From NCBI GenBank assembly GCA_963682025.1, contig OY821517.1, forward strand, positions 334,719,144-334,783,143: a DNA stretch of 64,000 bases. The letters run 5' to 3'. The stretch comes from Cordilura impudica. Lineage: Eukaryota; Arthropoda; Insecta; Diptera; Scathophagidae. The position numbers were made by a program, and so were the translations under genes. Positions 44,280 to 55,440 of this stretch are shown piece after piece (position 1 is the first letter of the stretch; each line of letters begins with the position of its first letter). The notes below the pieces were generated by a model. It saw only the letters and a list, made by a program, of their open reading frames with translations. It searched no databases and was not told the DNA's origin.

Positions 44280-45270
44280 CATAAAAACAAATTAATAAAA
44301 AAAATTAAAAAACATTGTTTTAATATCGCATCAAAAATTATATTTGAACCATACCGTGGAACCGATGTTTAAATTTAAATTTAACACATTTTTTTATATA
44401 ACTAGCCAATGATGGCAGCTGCAACAACAAACTTATACCAATCACCATATTTAAGCTTAAAATAAATTTTATACGATTTATTTGCATAAAAAGTCGGCAG
44501 AAATGATTGATTCATTAATGTCAATTTTGTACATTGTGATCGATGTGTAACGGCACAACCGGCTTTAAAAGAATACTTTTTAATATAAATATTTTTATAT
44601 TTTATTGAAAGCATTTATTTTAAAGTACTGAATTTTTAATCTATTTTAGCATCTAATAATTAACTCCTAAAACTCAAATCAATTTATAACTAATTTACGT
44701 ACAAGTGTTAATTATGCAAGTCAACAACACATTCCTGTCAGGTGGTTGGCAATGCAAGCCCTGGCTGGCTGGCTTGATTTAATGTCATCTGTGGAAGATA
44801 TTATGATGTTATTGTAAATAATTTAAAGCGCGTGGTATAAATACCAAACCCATAAATAATTATTATTTACAACATGTTAAACATGTCTCGTTAATTTGGG
44901 AATCAATGATTTTTACCACACACAGACTGAAAAAAAACAAAAACTTTATTTTAATTTTAATTATTTCTATGTTGTTGACAGACAATTATTTTTTTTTTTA
45001 AATTTCAATTTAATGGTTTATTAATTAATTTTTTGCAACAACAAAAACCAAGAATAAATTGTTTGGCATTTTATGTTGGTATTTTTGTTGTTTCAAATAT
45101 AAAAAACTCATAAATTTATGAGCACAATTTACTTCTATGATGGTGTTAAGAAATACAATGACGTAAATTGCTTTATTTGTTTAAACAAAAAATTATGATT
45201 GTTATTAATATTGTATTCCATCAATCATCGTCAAATACTCAATATTTACTATTTAAATTTTATTCTTAAT
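44280..45270. other. AT-rich sequence
   Basis: A GC-richer patch at 44735-44780 (gcaatgcaagccctggctggc) has no open frame with splice sites. Otherwise nothing recognised. Confidence 0.4.
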
Positions 45271-45277
45271 ATGATAA

Positions 45278-45985
45278 AAGAAAATTATAGTCGAAATAGA
45301 GCGACTAAACGATACCCTATCTCTTAGGTCCAACTAATTGGATATGGAAAATAGGCACAAACCAAATTTGATATGAAAAGTTCATATCGGATGCTATATT
45401 TATGTGGGGACTAGGTCGAAAAATGTACCTCACTATATTTGGTAAGGTCACTTATTTTTGGCAAAAACATATATAAACCAAATTTTAGAAAAATCTGCGC
45501 AATATTTTTGTGTTTTGTTAGATTTAAGTGAAGATCGGAAATCAGCTTCATATGGGGGCTATGACTAAGAATTGTCCTATAAGGTTTGTTTTTGGACTAC
45601 TGATAAATGGATGCAATACACACACATAAACCCAATTTTACCGACATATATACGATAATTTGCATCTTATGGCAATTTAAGTCAATTTCAAAGGCGTTAT
45701 TTGTATGGGGACTAGATCTGAATACGCACCGATTTTCACCAGTATCAATAGCGTTCATTCTATGGCCGATAGAAGCTTATATACTAAATGTCATCAAAAT
45801 ATATTCATATCTGCGACCTGTAGTTCGACAGAGGGATAGACGGACGGACACCGCTAAATCGATTCAGAAAGTGATTGTAAGTCGATCGGTATAATAAAAG
45901 ATGGATCTAAGTCAAATATTTTTGGTTGGTACAAACAGCACAAAGTCAATATACCCCCCCGACAACATAGTGGTATAGGGTATTA
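45278..45985 (+). mobile_element. Dispersed fly repeat, copy 6
   Basis: Head aaaagaaaattatagtcg with the palindrome mutated (gaaatagagcgac), part of the head TIR (gataccctat), sub-repeats with tatgtggggactaggtc, cagacggac-type tract near 45838, tail tagtggtatagggt. Slightly shorter than copies 1 and 5. Confidence 0.82.
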
Positions 45986-45989
45986 AAAG

Positions 45990-47078
45990 GTGTTCGCTTT
46001 TTGGTGCGATAACAATTTCAAACAAAAAATCCGAAAAAAATATTTATGAATTAAATCAAAGACGAAATTGAAATTGACAACATGTGTGAAAATAAAACTT
46101 AATCAAATTGAGTTTGATATTGATTTTTCAATAAGTTATTAAATAAATATTTATGTTTATGCTTCATCATCTCTATTAAGGTGAATTAATTAGAAAAAAC
46201 CTTGGAAATATGAAAAAGTTAAGCTATAGAAAAATCTGATAAATATTATGGGATTTGAGTGCAGTTTTTAATATTTTCAAAATTAATTCAAAGCTTCAAA
46301 AGTTATGAGTGAAAACATATTTAACATAATAAATATTAAAAATATTAGTGTTTTTTCGACCTTTTTGTTGTTATTAATTTACAAACTTAATCAATTTATA
46401 TATTAATAACATATTTAACATATTTTTTATTTTTGATTATTATAAGGTTGGCAATACCAAACAAAAATCGTTTGGAAAATTATATGGGAAAAAATAATAC
46501 AAAACCATAAAATTTTATATTCAACCCAATTCAGAATATTCTCGCGGAATTTTCTCCCGAAAAAAAAAATTCTCCTGTTTTAACAGACGAGGAAAACAAA
46601 AAATAAGAGAGAGAGAGAGAGAGAATTACGAATTTTCGAATTTCATTTAGTTTTGGGTGTTAAATGCAATAAATAAAAAATAATGAGGGAAAAGGGAAAA
46701 GGAACAAAATTTCCGCGGAATTCTTATTTTGAACTGAGCTGATTGTATTTTCAATAATACTGTGGAGGTTTTCTTTAAGACATTGGCGGAACAAGTTTGG
46801 ATCCTAGAAATCGAACTGTGGCAGTTAATGTTTTTGGACAGTTTTTTGCGATTTTTGTCCACAAGCTCTCCAAAACCTCAATATTTGGGTTTGATATATT
46901 TTCAAGACTTGTAGCCTAGAACATTCCAAAAAACTTCACTGAAGCAAGTTTAGCGAAAACCCAACAACCAACTAAAATTCATTTAAAGTTGCTACTAACA
47001 CATACATGAAAAACTTAAATATGTTTCAAATAAAAAATTATACAATGCTGTGTGAGTTTTTATTAAATTTGTGTTGAA
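45990..47078. other. AT-rich sequence with a (GA)n microsatellite
   Basis: Pure (GA) run of about 20 bp at 46606-46624. No gene; the frame at 46647-46862 is not supported. Confidence 0.5.
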
Positions 47079-47079
47079 T

Positions 47080-47345
47080 TGTGATTTGATTAGCAAACCT
47101 TTAGGCTCTTATAAAATTATTTATTAACAAGCCCAGTTGTATATCTTTGTGTGTTCAACAAATATTTATAATGAAATTTAATGAATTTTATTTAAAAATT
47201 CACCATTTATGAATTTTATTAAATATTCATAAATTTTTTATATAAATAGATTAAAAACGATTAAAAGAAAAAATTGAATAGAAAAATAGAATTTCCTAGC
47301 ATTTGCACTCGAATTTCGAAGGCTGGGCTCTGCTAGTAATTATAA
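47080..47345 (+). repeat. Dispersed repeat, copy paired with 23.1 kb
   Basis: Shares gattagcaaacctttaggctct, aacaaatatttataatgaaattt, attcataaattttttat and the cttgcactcgaatttcg-like end with 23100-23540, in opposite orientation. Non-coding. Confidence 0.7.
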
Positions 47346-47349
47346 TTGA

Positions 47350-48550
47350 ATGTAGATATGTAGGTCCTATTATCAGATATATAAAACCAAAAAATTTTAA
47401 AGGTTTTACAAAAAAAAATATGAAAGAAAACCTTTCTTTTATAAAACCTTTCTTTTTATAAAAAAATCATTTTTTGGGTTTAGTGTAGGGTATATAAAGG
47501 ATATATAAACTAAACTATTCTAGAGATATTATCCCATAATTCCTATTTTTTTAAACTTCCAAAAGAAATGGGATTTTTGGTATTAAGAATATATAAGAAT
47601 GAAAATTGTATGTAATGAAAATGGTATGAATGTAATTAGGTCTTATTATCAGAATAAAACCAAGCAATTTTAACGTTTTATGAAAAAGATCCCAGAATTC
47701 CTAAATAATTCTTGAAAATTTATAACATTGAAATGTTTAGTATTTAATGTAATTGTAATGAAAATTTAATTTAAATAGGTCTTACTATCATATTTATAAA
47801 TAATTTTAGAGATTTTATAAAAAAATCCCATAATTTCCAAAATTTCCAAAAAAATTTATTTTTTGGAATTTTATATAATATATTAAAAATTGAAAGTAAT
47901 TAGGTTTTACTATCAAATATATGGAACCAAACAATTGAAGAGATTTTATGAAAAAAAAACAGAATTCCCAAAAAAAATTCTTTAAATTCCCAAAGAAGAA
48001 TTTTTGGTGTTATAATAAAAATTAAAAGCAACAAATTACTAACAAATATATGGAACCAAAGAATTTAAAAGAGTTTAGGAAAAAAATCCAAGAATTTTTA
48101 AATTATTGTGAAAATTTCCAAAAATGGAAAAATGAAGAAAATTTTATGTATACAGGTTTTACTATTAAATATAGGAACTTAAACAATTTTAGAGATTTCA
48201 TGAAAAAATCCCAGAATTCCCAAATTACTTTTAATATTTCTAAAATTATCATTCTTGGATTTTTTATGTACGGATATAAAATAAAAATTTAATTTAAACT
48301 GATTTTATTATTAGATTATATATAAAATTTATTGAAAAATTTCTAAAATTTCTAAAAATGCAACGAAATAATTTAAGAAAACTTGAGAAAAATATTTCCT
48401 AAAATTTTACTGAAAATTTCAAAAAATATGATTGTTAGGATTTAATGTCAGGATATAAAATGAACATTTAGTGAATTTAAACAATGAATGAATTTAAAGA
48501 TTTTATGAATAAAATCCCAAAATTCCCAAAAATTTTTTGGAAAGTTTCGA
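47350..48550 (+). repeat. Diverged ~130-bp tandem repeat, main block
   Basis: Units contain aggtcttactatcagatata.gaaacc, aattttaaagattttatgaaaaaa, tcccagaattcccaaa, gaaaatttccaaaaatggga and tttttggtatttaatgta. The actatca box recurs at about 47357, 47645, 47794, 47906, 48160 and 48300. Related units lie at 50540-50720 and 54700-55440. Confidence 0.8.
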
Positions 48551-49020
48551 AAAATGCTGACGTAAATACAATTTAAAAATTATATCTATGTACTTATGAG
48601 GAAAAATTGTGGTGTATGTTTCTCTGCGTTCCCAGTATGCATTGAAAAATTATTTCTCCAATGTTGGAGAAAAGTTAAGTTCTCAAATTGTTGTCCAATG
48701 TAATTCTCAACTTGAGTTGAACAATTTTTCTCCATGTTTGCTTTCAACTTGATATTGAGAATCACAAATTTCTCAATTTGATAACTAAGAAAATCACCAT
48801 ATAAAAAATGTACCTTTTAAGTTGAGAAGACTATAATCGTACTATTGAGGTGCATTTGAGAATTAACGTTAGAGATTTGAGAAATGCATTTGATCTCACG
48901 GGTTTAAAAAAATGTTTACTTTAAACATGTGGCAGCTTTTAAAGCGGCTGGAGGAAGCAATATATCAGATATTAATTTTCAACTTGAAGTCACCTTTATG
49001 AAAAGTTTAAAAACTAAATA

Positions 49021-49626
49021 CAGGGTGTTCCAAAAACTTTCCGAAAAAATTAAATGCGCGATAGCTTGGATCAATATGAATATTTTTTGTTCTAGCACCA
49101 CTGTTCTAACACCTACCGTCTTCGAGTTATTGAATCTCAAAGATAAATACATTTGTGAATGCATTTCTTAAATTTCAAAAACAACTTTAAATTTTTAAAT
49201 AAATTTTCTTTGAATTAATTTTTAAAAAATAATTTTTCTTTATTTTTTTTTTACAAATGCTCAAAATGAGAACCATGCATGGCGGTGCAATGAATTCCCA
49301 TCAGCTTTGCCATAATAAAAAACGAAATCCGCATACTCAGAATTTGAAAATTTCATCGCGAATCGAATTTAAAGGTACACGAAAACAAAGAAAAATGGAA
49401 AAAAAAATTTCACAATTTTTTTTTGACACATAACTCGGATAAAAATGTTAAAAAAAAAGTAAGTTGTTTTAAAATGAATTAAATGTATTTAGAAATTCAT
49501 TATTTTTTGAGACGCTATAGCTCGAAAAGGGTAGCCATTAGAACAGTGCTGCTAGAACAAAAAATATTCATATTGATCCAAGCTATCGCGCATTTAATTT
49601 TTTCAGAAAGTTTTTGGAACACCCTG
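49021..49626. mobile_element. Tc1/mariner-like remnant with ~90-bp inverted termini
   Basis: Left end cagggtgttccaaaaacttt continues through gcgcgatagcttggatcaat to ttgttctagcaccactgttct. The right end 49540-49626 is its reverse complement and ends ggaacaccctg. Left flank is TA, right flank TG, consistent with a decayed TA target duplication. The inside carries a transposase C-terminus (49251-49310, minus). Confidence 0.82.
49251..49310 (-). pseudogene. Transposase C-terminal scrap
   Basis: Minus strand reads AKLMGIHCTAMHGSHFEHL then stop. A GxHFEHL end is usual for IS630/Tc1-mariner-type transposases of insects. No catalytic residues remain in the 606-bp element. Confidence 0.55.
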
Positions 49627-50155
49627 TGTGTTTTGAAAGAAAAATGTTGGTTCTTTTAGTTTTATTAATATAAAAATTAAAAATCGCCAAAATTATATAT
49701 ATTTTTTTAAATTTTGAGTTTAATCGTTTTCGATTGAAACAATGTAATAAAAAATATTTTATGTTTAATTAAAAATTTAATAAAGTTTTTAGCGCAAAAC
49801 CCGTGTTCGTATTAAAAATTTAAATTTCGCATTTTCAGGTGGTGATATCACGGAAACGGTTGTTGGTAACGGAAACAAGTTGGAGCTAACCCAACTACTT
49901 TTTTTTTTAATTTTGAATTTAATAAACCTGATGAAGCATGGCAAGCGTTTAAAATGATTATATGGAAAAGGATTTTCGATATTTAATGTAAGGTTATATA
50001 ATAAAAACAGGGGTCTAATCGTCGCATTCGATATCGAGTAAAATCAATCGAAATTTTGTATTTTGGTTTATGATTTAAGGAACCTTCTTTCACTTTTAAC
50101 CTTAATCGAACAATTTTAAAGATTTTATGAAAAATATCCCGAATTCCTTAATTTC

Positions 50156-50450
50156 TAAGGCCGTGAGGTTTCAACCATGAGCGCTGACCAAAAAAGCGCT
50201 GAACAAAAAGTGCAAGTATGAGTGTATGTGAAGGTTCATGGTTCAAACCTCACGGCCGCCCTAAGTAGAAAAATTTCATATAGAAACAATCTATTCAATT
50301 AAAACATAACAATTATCACAATATTCAATAAATCGCTGATGAAGGCTGAAATGTCAGAAACCGGTCCGATTAAGAATACAGTGCAGTTATGAATTTTTGA
50401 AATATATGCTTTCTTCTTCTTCTTTACCACGCACCATTGAAAAAAAAATA
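50156..50450 (+). mobile_element. tRNA-derived SINE-like repeat, copy A
   Basis: Contains gtgcaagtatgagtgtatgtg, a B-box-like ggttcaaacct (50240-50250), cacggccgccctaag, an AT-rich body (catatagaaacaatctattc), the hammerhead-like module (50331-50371) and a 3' part with gcagttatgaatttttgaaat and ttctttaccacgcaccattgaaa. The 5' end is altered: ggccgtgaggtttcaacc (50159 on) is an inverted copy of the B-box segment, giving a 22-bp hairpin around 50159-50258. B box and tRNA-like arrangement are known features of Pol III SINEs; assignment is by that resemblance. Confidence 0.7.
50331..50371 (+). ncRNA. Hammerhead-like module of SINE copy A
   Basis: aatcg (50331-50335), CTGATGA (50336-50342), a 14-nt hairpin loop with ggc/gtc (50343-50356), GAAA (50357-50360), palindrome CCGG (50361-50364), UC (50365-50366), cgatt (50367-50371). 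The outer strands pair over 5 bp (stem I). Core residues and the A15.1-U16.1 pair with C17 are all present. The base of stem II is an A·A mismatch instead of the usual G-C, so activity may be weak or lost. Confidence 0.5.
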
Positions 50451-50939
50451 AAATTTGAATATTAATTACAGTATTAATTGCAATGTGTCTGAAAAATTAC
50501 TATAAATCTAACAAACTAAGGATATATATATAAAATTTAATATCTATGTATATCTTACAGATATATGAAACCAATAAATTTTATAAGTTGAAAAAAAATT
50601 ATGGAAAAAATCCCACAATTCCCAAAAAATTTTGGAAAATTCCCAAAAATGGGATTTTTGGTATTAAATGCAATTAGATATATGAAACTGAAGAATTTTA
50701 AAGATGTTATAGAAAATATCCCTGAGTTCCTAAAATTTGTTAGAAAATTTTCAAAAATATAAATAAAATTTTGAAAATTTCGAACTGAAATTGTATGGTT
50801 AATTTAAAATTGAAAAAAGTTTTTCGGGTAAAGTTGTCCCGTGTCCGTATTAAAGGTTTAAATTTCACATTTGCAGGTGGTGATATCTTGGAGATAACCG
50901 AAACAATTTGGAACGAATCCAAGCATTTTTTATATTAAT

Positions 50940-52770
50940 TGTTTCCTTGTTGTTGTTAATAAATACAAAATAAATACTAAATAAAACAAACAAAAAATAT
51001 ATTATTTACGAACTTATTGGAGTAAAACTATATGCGAGTTTTTTTGCGGGACTAAATTCCCAAATTTTCTTTTGAAAATTTCCAAAAATGGAATTTTTGC
51101 AATTTCTTTGTTGTTGAAAATAAATTCAAAATAATACAAAAAAATAATTAATTACGAACCTATTGGATTGAGATTATATGCGCATTTATTAAAAAACTTG
51201 AAAAGAAATTGTCACTTTTTGCCAAATTATATTTTCAATAGGAAATAATGGTCGAGGAATAATGGGGTGCTAGTTTGTATGTTGTATATTTGAGTTTCAA
51301 ATTCAATACTTATTCAATACAATTTCGACTATGGCCAATTTTCAGTGCAATTGTGGATAATTGCCTCAAAAAAAAAAATTTTTTTTTTCAAATTTTGCAA
51401 TAATGGGATTTTTTGAAAATACTTTGCTGTTGGAAATTTATTTTAAAAAAACACACTTATGTTAACAATTACGACATAATGAACAGGAAATGGCTCAATT
51501 ATTTCTGATGTTTTTGTAAACATTGTTAATAAACACCAAGGACCGCAATTAGTATCCTTTGCGTTTGAGTTTCGTTTTGAATTTGTAAAGAAAAACTAAA
51601 ATTTTAGAAATTCACCTCAAAATAAATATATAATTTTTTATGGTTTTCACACAAATTTCAAACAATTCGTTACGTTTTATAAAATGAGCTTATACTTGAA
51701 TTAATATTATCAATTTAAATCAAAGTTTCACAAGTAACAATTAATTTGAAATTTTTGCTATAAAACTATAATCACGCTAAAACTTAAACTATTTAAAGAA
51801 TTAATTTTCCAAATTCTATGTCGCATAATGCGAGCCCATGTTGACTATATCTGTCGCTATAAAAACAATATGTTGTTTATTTTTTTCATACATGATATAA
51901 ATATTAAAGCATTATATATGACATATGACGCTTTTGCGTATCTCCATTGCTTAACCCTATTTATTATATATGAAAACAAATATTGATAAGACAACAACAA
52001 AAAAAAAAAAACTCCTACTAACTACTGAAATTTGGCCTAGATATAATACTCGTAACATGGTTCTTTTTTTACTTCTTTATTCTGCTATTAAAATAACTTT
52101 TCTTATGGCGAATATTAATAAATTAATTAAATACACAAGTGGCGCTAAAAGATAATGTAATTATTATAAAAACATAAAACCTCAAATAAATTGTGGGGGG
52201 AAGAGGGTAACACATTTCATCTTAATATGTAACTTTATGATTAAGAGTCCCTAACTTTAACGAAAGTAAATACTTTTGAAAAAAAAAATTCTCATAAGAG
52301 TTCAATGGTCTGTGCTTTAATAATGAAACTTGAGGGGCGATCAGTCAATAATCAGTACAAAAAAAATATAAAAATAATTAATCTGTATAAATATATCTAC
52401 ATAATTTTTTTTATGTAATAATTTACTTATTCAATATATAAATATGCATGCCCCCAGAAAGTTGATCATGAACTTGGCTATTGCTTGATAAGTTGCTGGT
52501 GGTTTTTAATTAAATTAATTATTTTTTTGTTTTCTTATATTTTTATTTAATTGCGAAAAAAAACATCTTGACATTGAATTTTTATTTTTTATAAACAAAG
52601 TTTTTAAATAATAAAAATACTTAAAGATAAATTTATATTTCAATTGATTGGAATAAACATATTTTATTGAAATTTCTATAACGTCTTATCACAGATAATA
52701 TTTGATTTCATAAAATTCTCACTCATACGTCTTAGTATAAATAATTCTTTAAAACAATTACTTACTTTTC
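50940..52770. other. AT-rich sequence
   Basis: A short phrase (gaacctattgga...atatgcg) recurs at about 51008 and 51157. Otherwise no gene or recognisable repeat; frames such as 51970-52155 are not supported. Confidence 0.4.
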
Positions 52771-52774
52771 TTGA

Positions 52775-53495
52775 AAAAATAAGTTTTTTTCTCTTGAAAA
52801 GTGAAGTTTCTTAGAAAAATTCCATTTTCTTAAAACAATATCTTTTCTTCCAAAACTTCCTTTTATTAAAAAAATGATTTTTGCTAAAAAGAGTGCCCTT
52901 TCTAAAAAACATACTTTTTATAAAAAAAGTACATTTTCTAAATAAGTAAATTTTCTTAAAAAAGAGCATTTTCATAAAAAAGCCTTTTTCTTAAAAAAGT
53001 ACCTTTTCTAAAATAAGTATCTTTTCTTAAAAAGTGGAATTTCTTAATAGGTATCTTTTCTTAAGCAAGTACTTTTTCCTAAAAACCAATTTTTCAAAAA
53101 GGAGGATTATAAAAAGCACATTTTCGTAAAAAGTGAATTTTTTTGCAAAAGTGCATTTTCTTTAAAAGTAAAATTTCTTTAAAAGTGCCTTTTCTTTAAA
53201 AGTACATTTTATTTAAAATTACATTTTCTTAAAAAAGTACTTTATGCTAAAAAGAGTAACTTTTCTAAAAAATACTTTTTATTAAAGTACATTTTTTAAT
53301 ACGTAACTTTTCTTAAAAAGTGAATTTTATTAAAAAAAGTACATTCTCGTACCTTTTCATAAAAAGCAAAATTTCTTGAAAACCTTTTCTAAAAAAACCT
53401 TCTCTTAAAAAAGCTCCTGTTCTAAAAAAATACATTTTTTTAAAGAAGTATTATTACTTAAAATAATCTAACCCATAAAAACAAAGTTTTTATTA
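52775..53495. repeat. Minisatellite block 3, left part
   Basis: Diverged units aaaaagtaccttttctta, same family and orientation as the blocks at 2.1 and 31.9 kb. Continues after the insertion, at 54517-54640. Confidence 0.9.
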
Positions 53496-54516
53496 AAACT
53501 CTTTCTTTCCGTATGCATATGAGTTTTGAATATCTCCGTGACTGTGCGTGACTGTGTGTGACTATCTTAAAATTAATCTTTGGGCACAACAAGTCTATGG
53601 TCAAAGTTTCAGATCCATCGGATAAGGGGAAGTGGGGTTTAAATCTCTCCGTGACTGTGCGTGACTATGTCAAAGTTAATCTTTTTTCACAGCAAGTCTA
53701 TCGACCAAGTTTTAGATCGATCGGATGAGGGTAAATGACATTTAGATCAGTCCGTGACCGTGCGTGATCATGCGTGACTTTGCATGACTAAGACAAAGTT
53801 AATCTTTTTTCCACAGCAATTGTATGGACCAAGTTTCAGATCGATCGGATGAGGGGAAATTACATTTAGATCACTCCGTGACCGTGCGTGATCATGCGTG
53901 ACTTTGCATGACTAAGACAAAGTTAATCTTTTTTCCACAGCAATTGTATGGACCAAGTTTCAGATCGATCGGATGAGGGGAAATGACATTTAGATCACTC
54001 CGTGACTGTGTGTGACCATGCGTGACTACGCGTGACTAAGTCAAAGTTAATCTTTTTTCACGGCAAGTGTACAGACCAAGCTTGAGATCGATCGGATTAG
54101 GGGAAATGGCATTTAGATTACTCCGTGACCGTGCGTGACCACGCGTGACTGTGCGTGACTAAGTCAAAGTTAATCTGTTTTTCACGGCAAGTGTACAGAC
54201 CAAGCTTGAGATCGATCGGATGAGGGGAAATGTCATTTAGATCACTCCGTGACTGGCGTGACCACGCGTGACTGTGCGTGACTAAGTCAAAGTTAATCTT
54301 TTTTTCACAGTATGTATATGGACCAAGTTTGAGATCGATCGGATGAGTGACTGTGCGTGACCCCGCGTGACTGTGCGTGGCTGCCCCAAAATTAATCTGT
54401 AGTCACGACAAGACTCTGGGCCAAGTTTAAGATCAATTGGATAAGGAGGAATGGGGTCCACCCATGGCAAACAGACAGACAGACAGACAGAGAGTATGAG
54501 TTAAAAGAAAGAGTTT
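53496..54516. mobile_element. Element of 124-bp tandem units with 13-bp inverted termini
   Basis: Starts aaactctttcttt (53496-53508) and ends with the exact reverse complement aaagaaagagttt (54504-54516). The inside is seven to eight head-to-tail units of about 124 bp. The ccgtgac box falls at about 53752, 53876, 54000, 54123 and 54247. Each unit has gtgcgtgac repeats, aagtcaaagttaatctttttt, cacagcaa.tgtatggacc, aagttt.agatcgatcgg, atgaggggaaatg and catttagatca. The right end has (cagacaga)n at 54470-54490. GC content is well above the minisatellite on both sides. No protein; frames in it are by-products of the repeat. Confidence 0.85.
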
Positions 54517-54640
54517 AAAAAAGTACCTTTCTTAAAACGTAAATTTTTTAAAATGTACCTTCTTTAAAAAGTGAATTTGTTTTAAAAGTATCATTTTTTA
54601 AAAAACATATATATTTTTTTAAAAAACCTTTCATAAAACA
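54517..54640. repeat. Minisatellite block 3, right part
   Basis: Resumes the aaaaagtacctttctta units interrupted at 53496. Confidence 0.8.
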
Positions 54641-54644
54641 GATC

Positions 54645-55440
54645 CTTTTCTTAAAATTTTCTTTAAAAATTTTATGAAAAATCTAACAGAAATCCAAAAA
54701 AAAAAATTTATATATCTTAAAATTAGATTTTTGGTATTTTATGTAAGGATAAATATAATGAAAATTTAATTTAAATAGTTTTTACTATCAGATATATGAA
54801 ACCAAGGAATTTTAAAGATTTTATAACGAAAAAATCCCGCGACTTCCCATATTTCGAATAATTTATTTATTTAGGATTTTATATAGAGAAAATGTAAGTT
54901 AATACGTCTTACTATCAGATATATGAAACCATACAACTTTATAGATTTTATGAAAAAAAAAAAGGAATTCCAAAATTTTTTTTTATAATTCCCAAAAAAA
55001 ATATTTTTTGGTTTTAATACAAGAATATATATGAAAAATTGCATAAAAATAGGTCTTACTACCATATATGTATGTATATACAACTAAACAATTAAGAAAA
55101 TATTATGATAAAATCCCATAATTTCCAAAATTTTTGAAAACTTCCTAATATAGAATTTTTGTATTTAATTTAAGAATATATAATGAAAATTGAAAATAAA
55201 TATCCTACTATCAGATATAGGAAACCATACAATTTTATAAATACTATGAAATAATTCCACAATTCCCAATTTAAAAAAAAATTTCCAAAAATAGGATTAT
55301 TGGGTTTAATAGACCATATAATGAAAACTGATTACTTATATGAAAAGTTTTATTAAAAAATCTTACAATTTTAATATTTTTTTAAATTCGAAAAATTGGA
55401 TTTTAGGGATTTAATATAAAGAAAAATATAATTTAAAATA
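54645..55440 (+). repeat. Diverged ~130-bp tandem repeat, second block
   Basis: ttactatcagatatatgaaacc boxes at about 54785, 54908, 55055 (weak) and 55205. Same units as the 47.35-48.55 kb block, lying between two minisatellite blocks. Confidence 0.75.

Larger units (their letters stand above)
49793..50935 (+). repeat. Direct repeat pair, ~110 bp
   Basis: Segment with gtgttcgtattaaaaattt, ttcaggtggtgatatca and ggaaac at 49800-49905 recurs at 50838-50925 (gtgtccgtattaaaggttt, gcaggtggtgatatctt). The interval between holds diverged ~130-bp units and SINE copy A. Function unknown. Confidence 0.6.

Noticed and set aside
49929..49960. CTGATGAAGCATGGC near 49930 as a hammerhead
   Set aside because: No GAAA or stem I partner follows.
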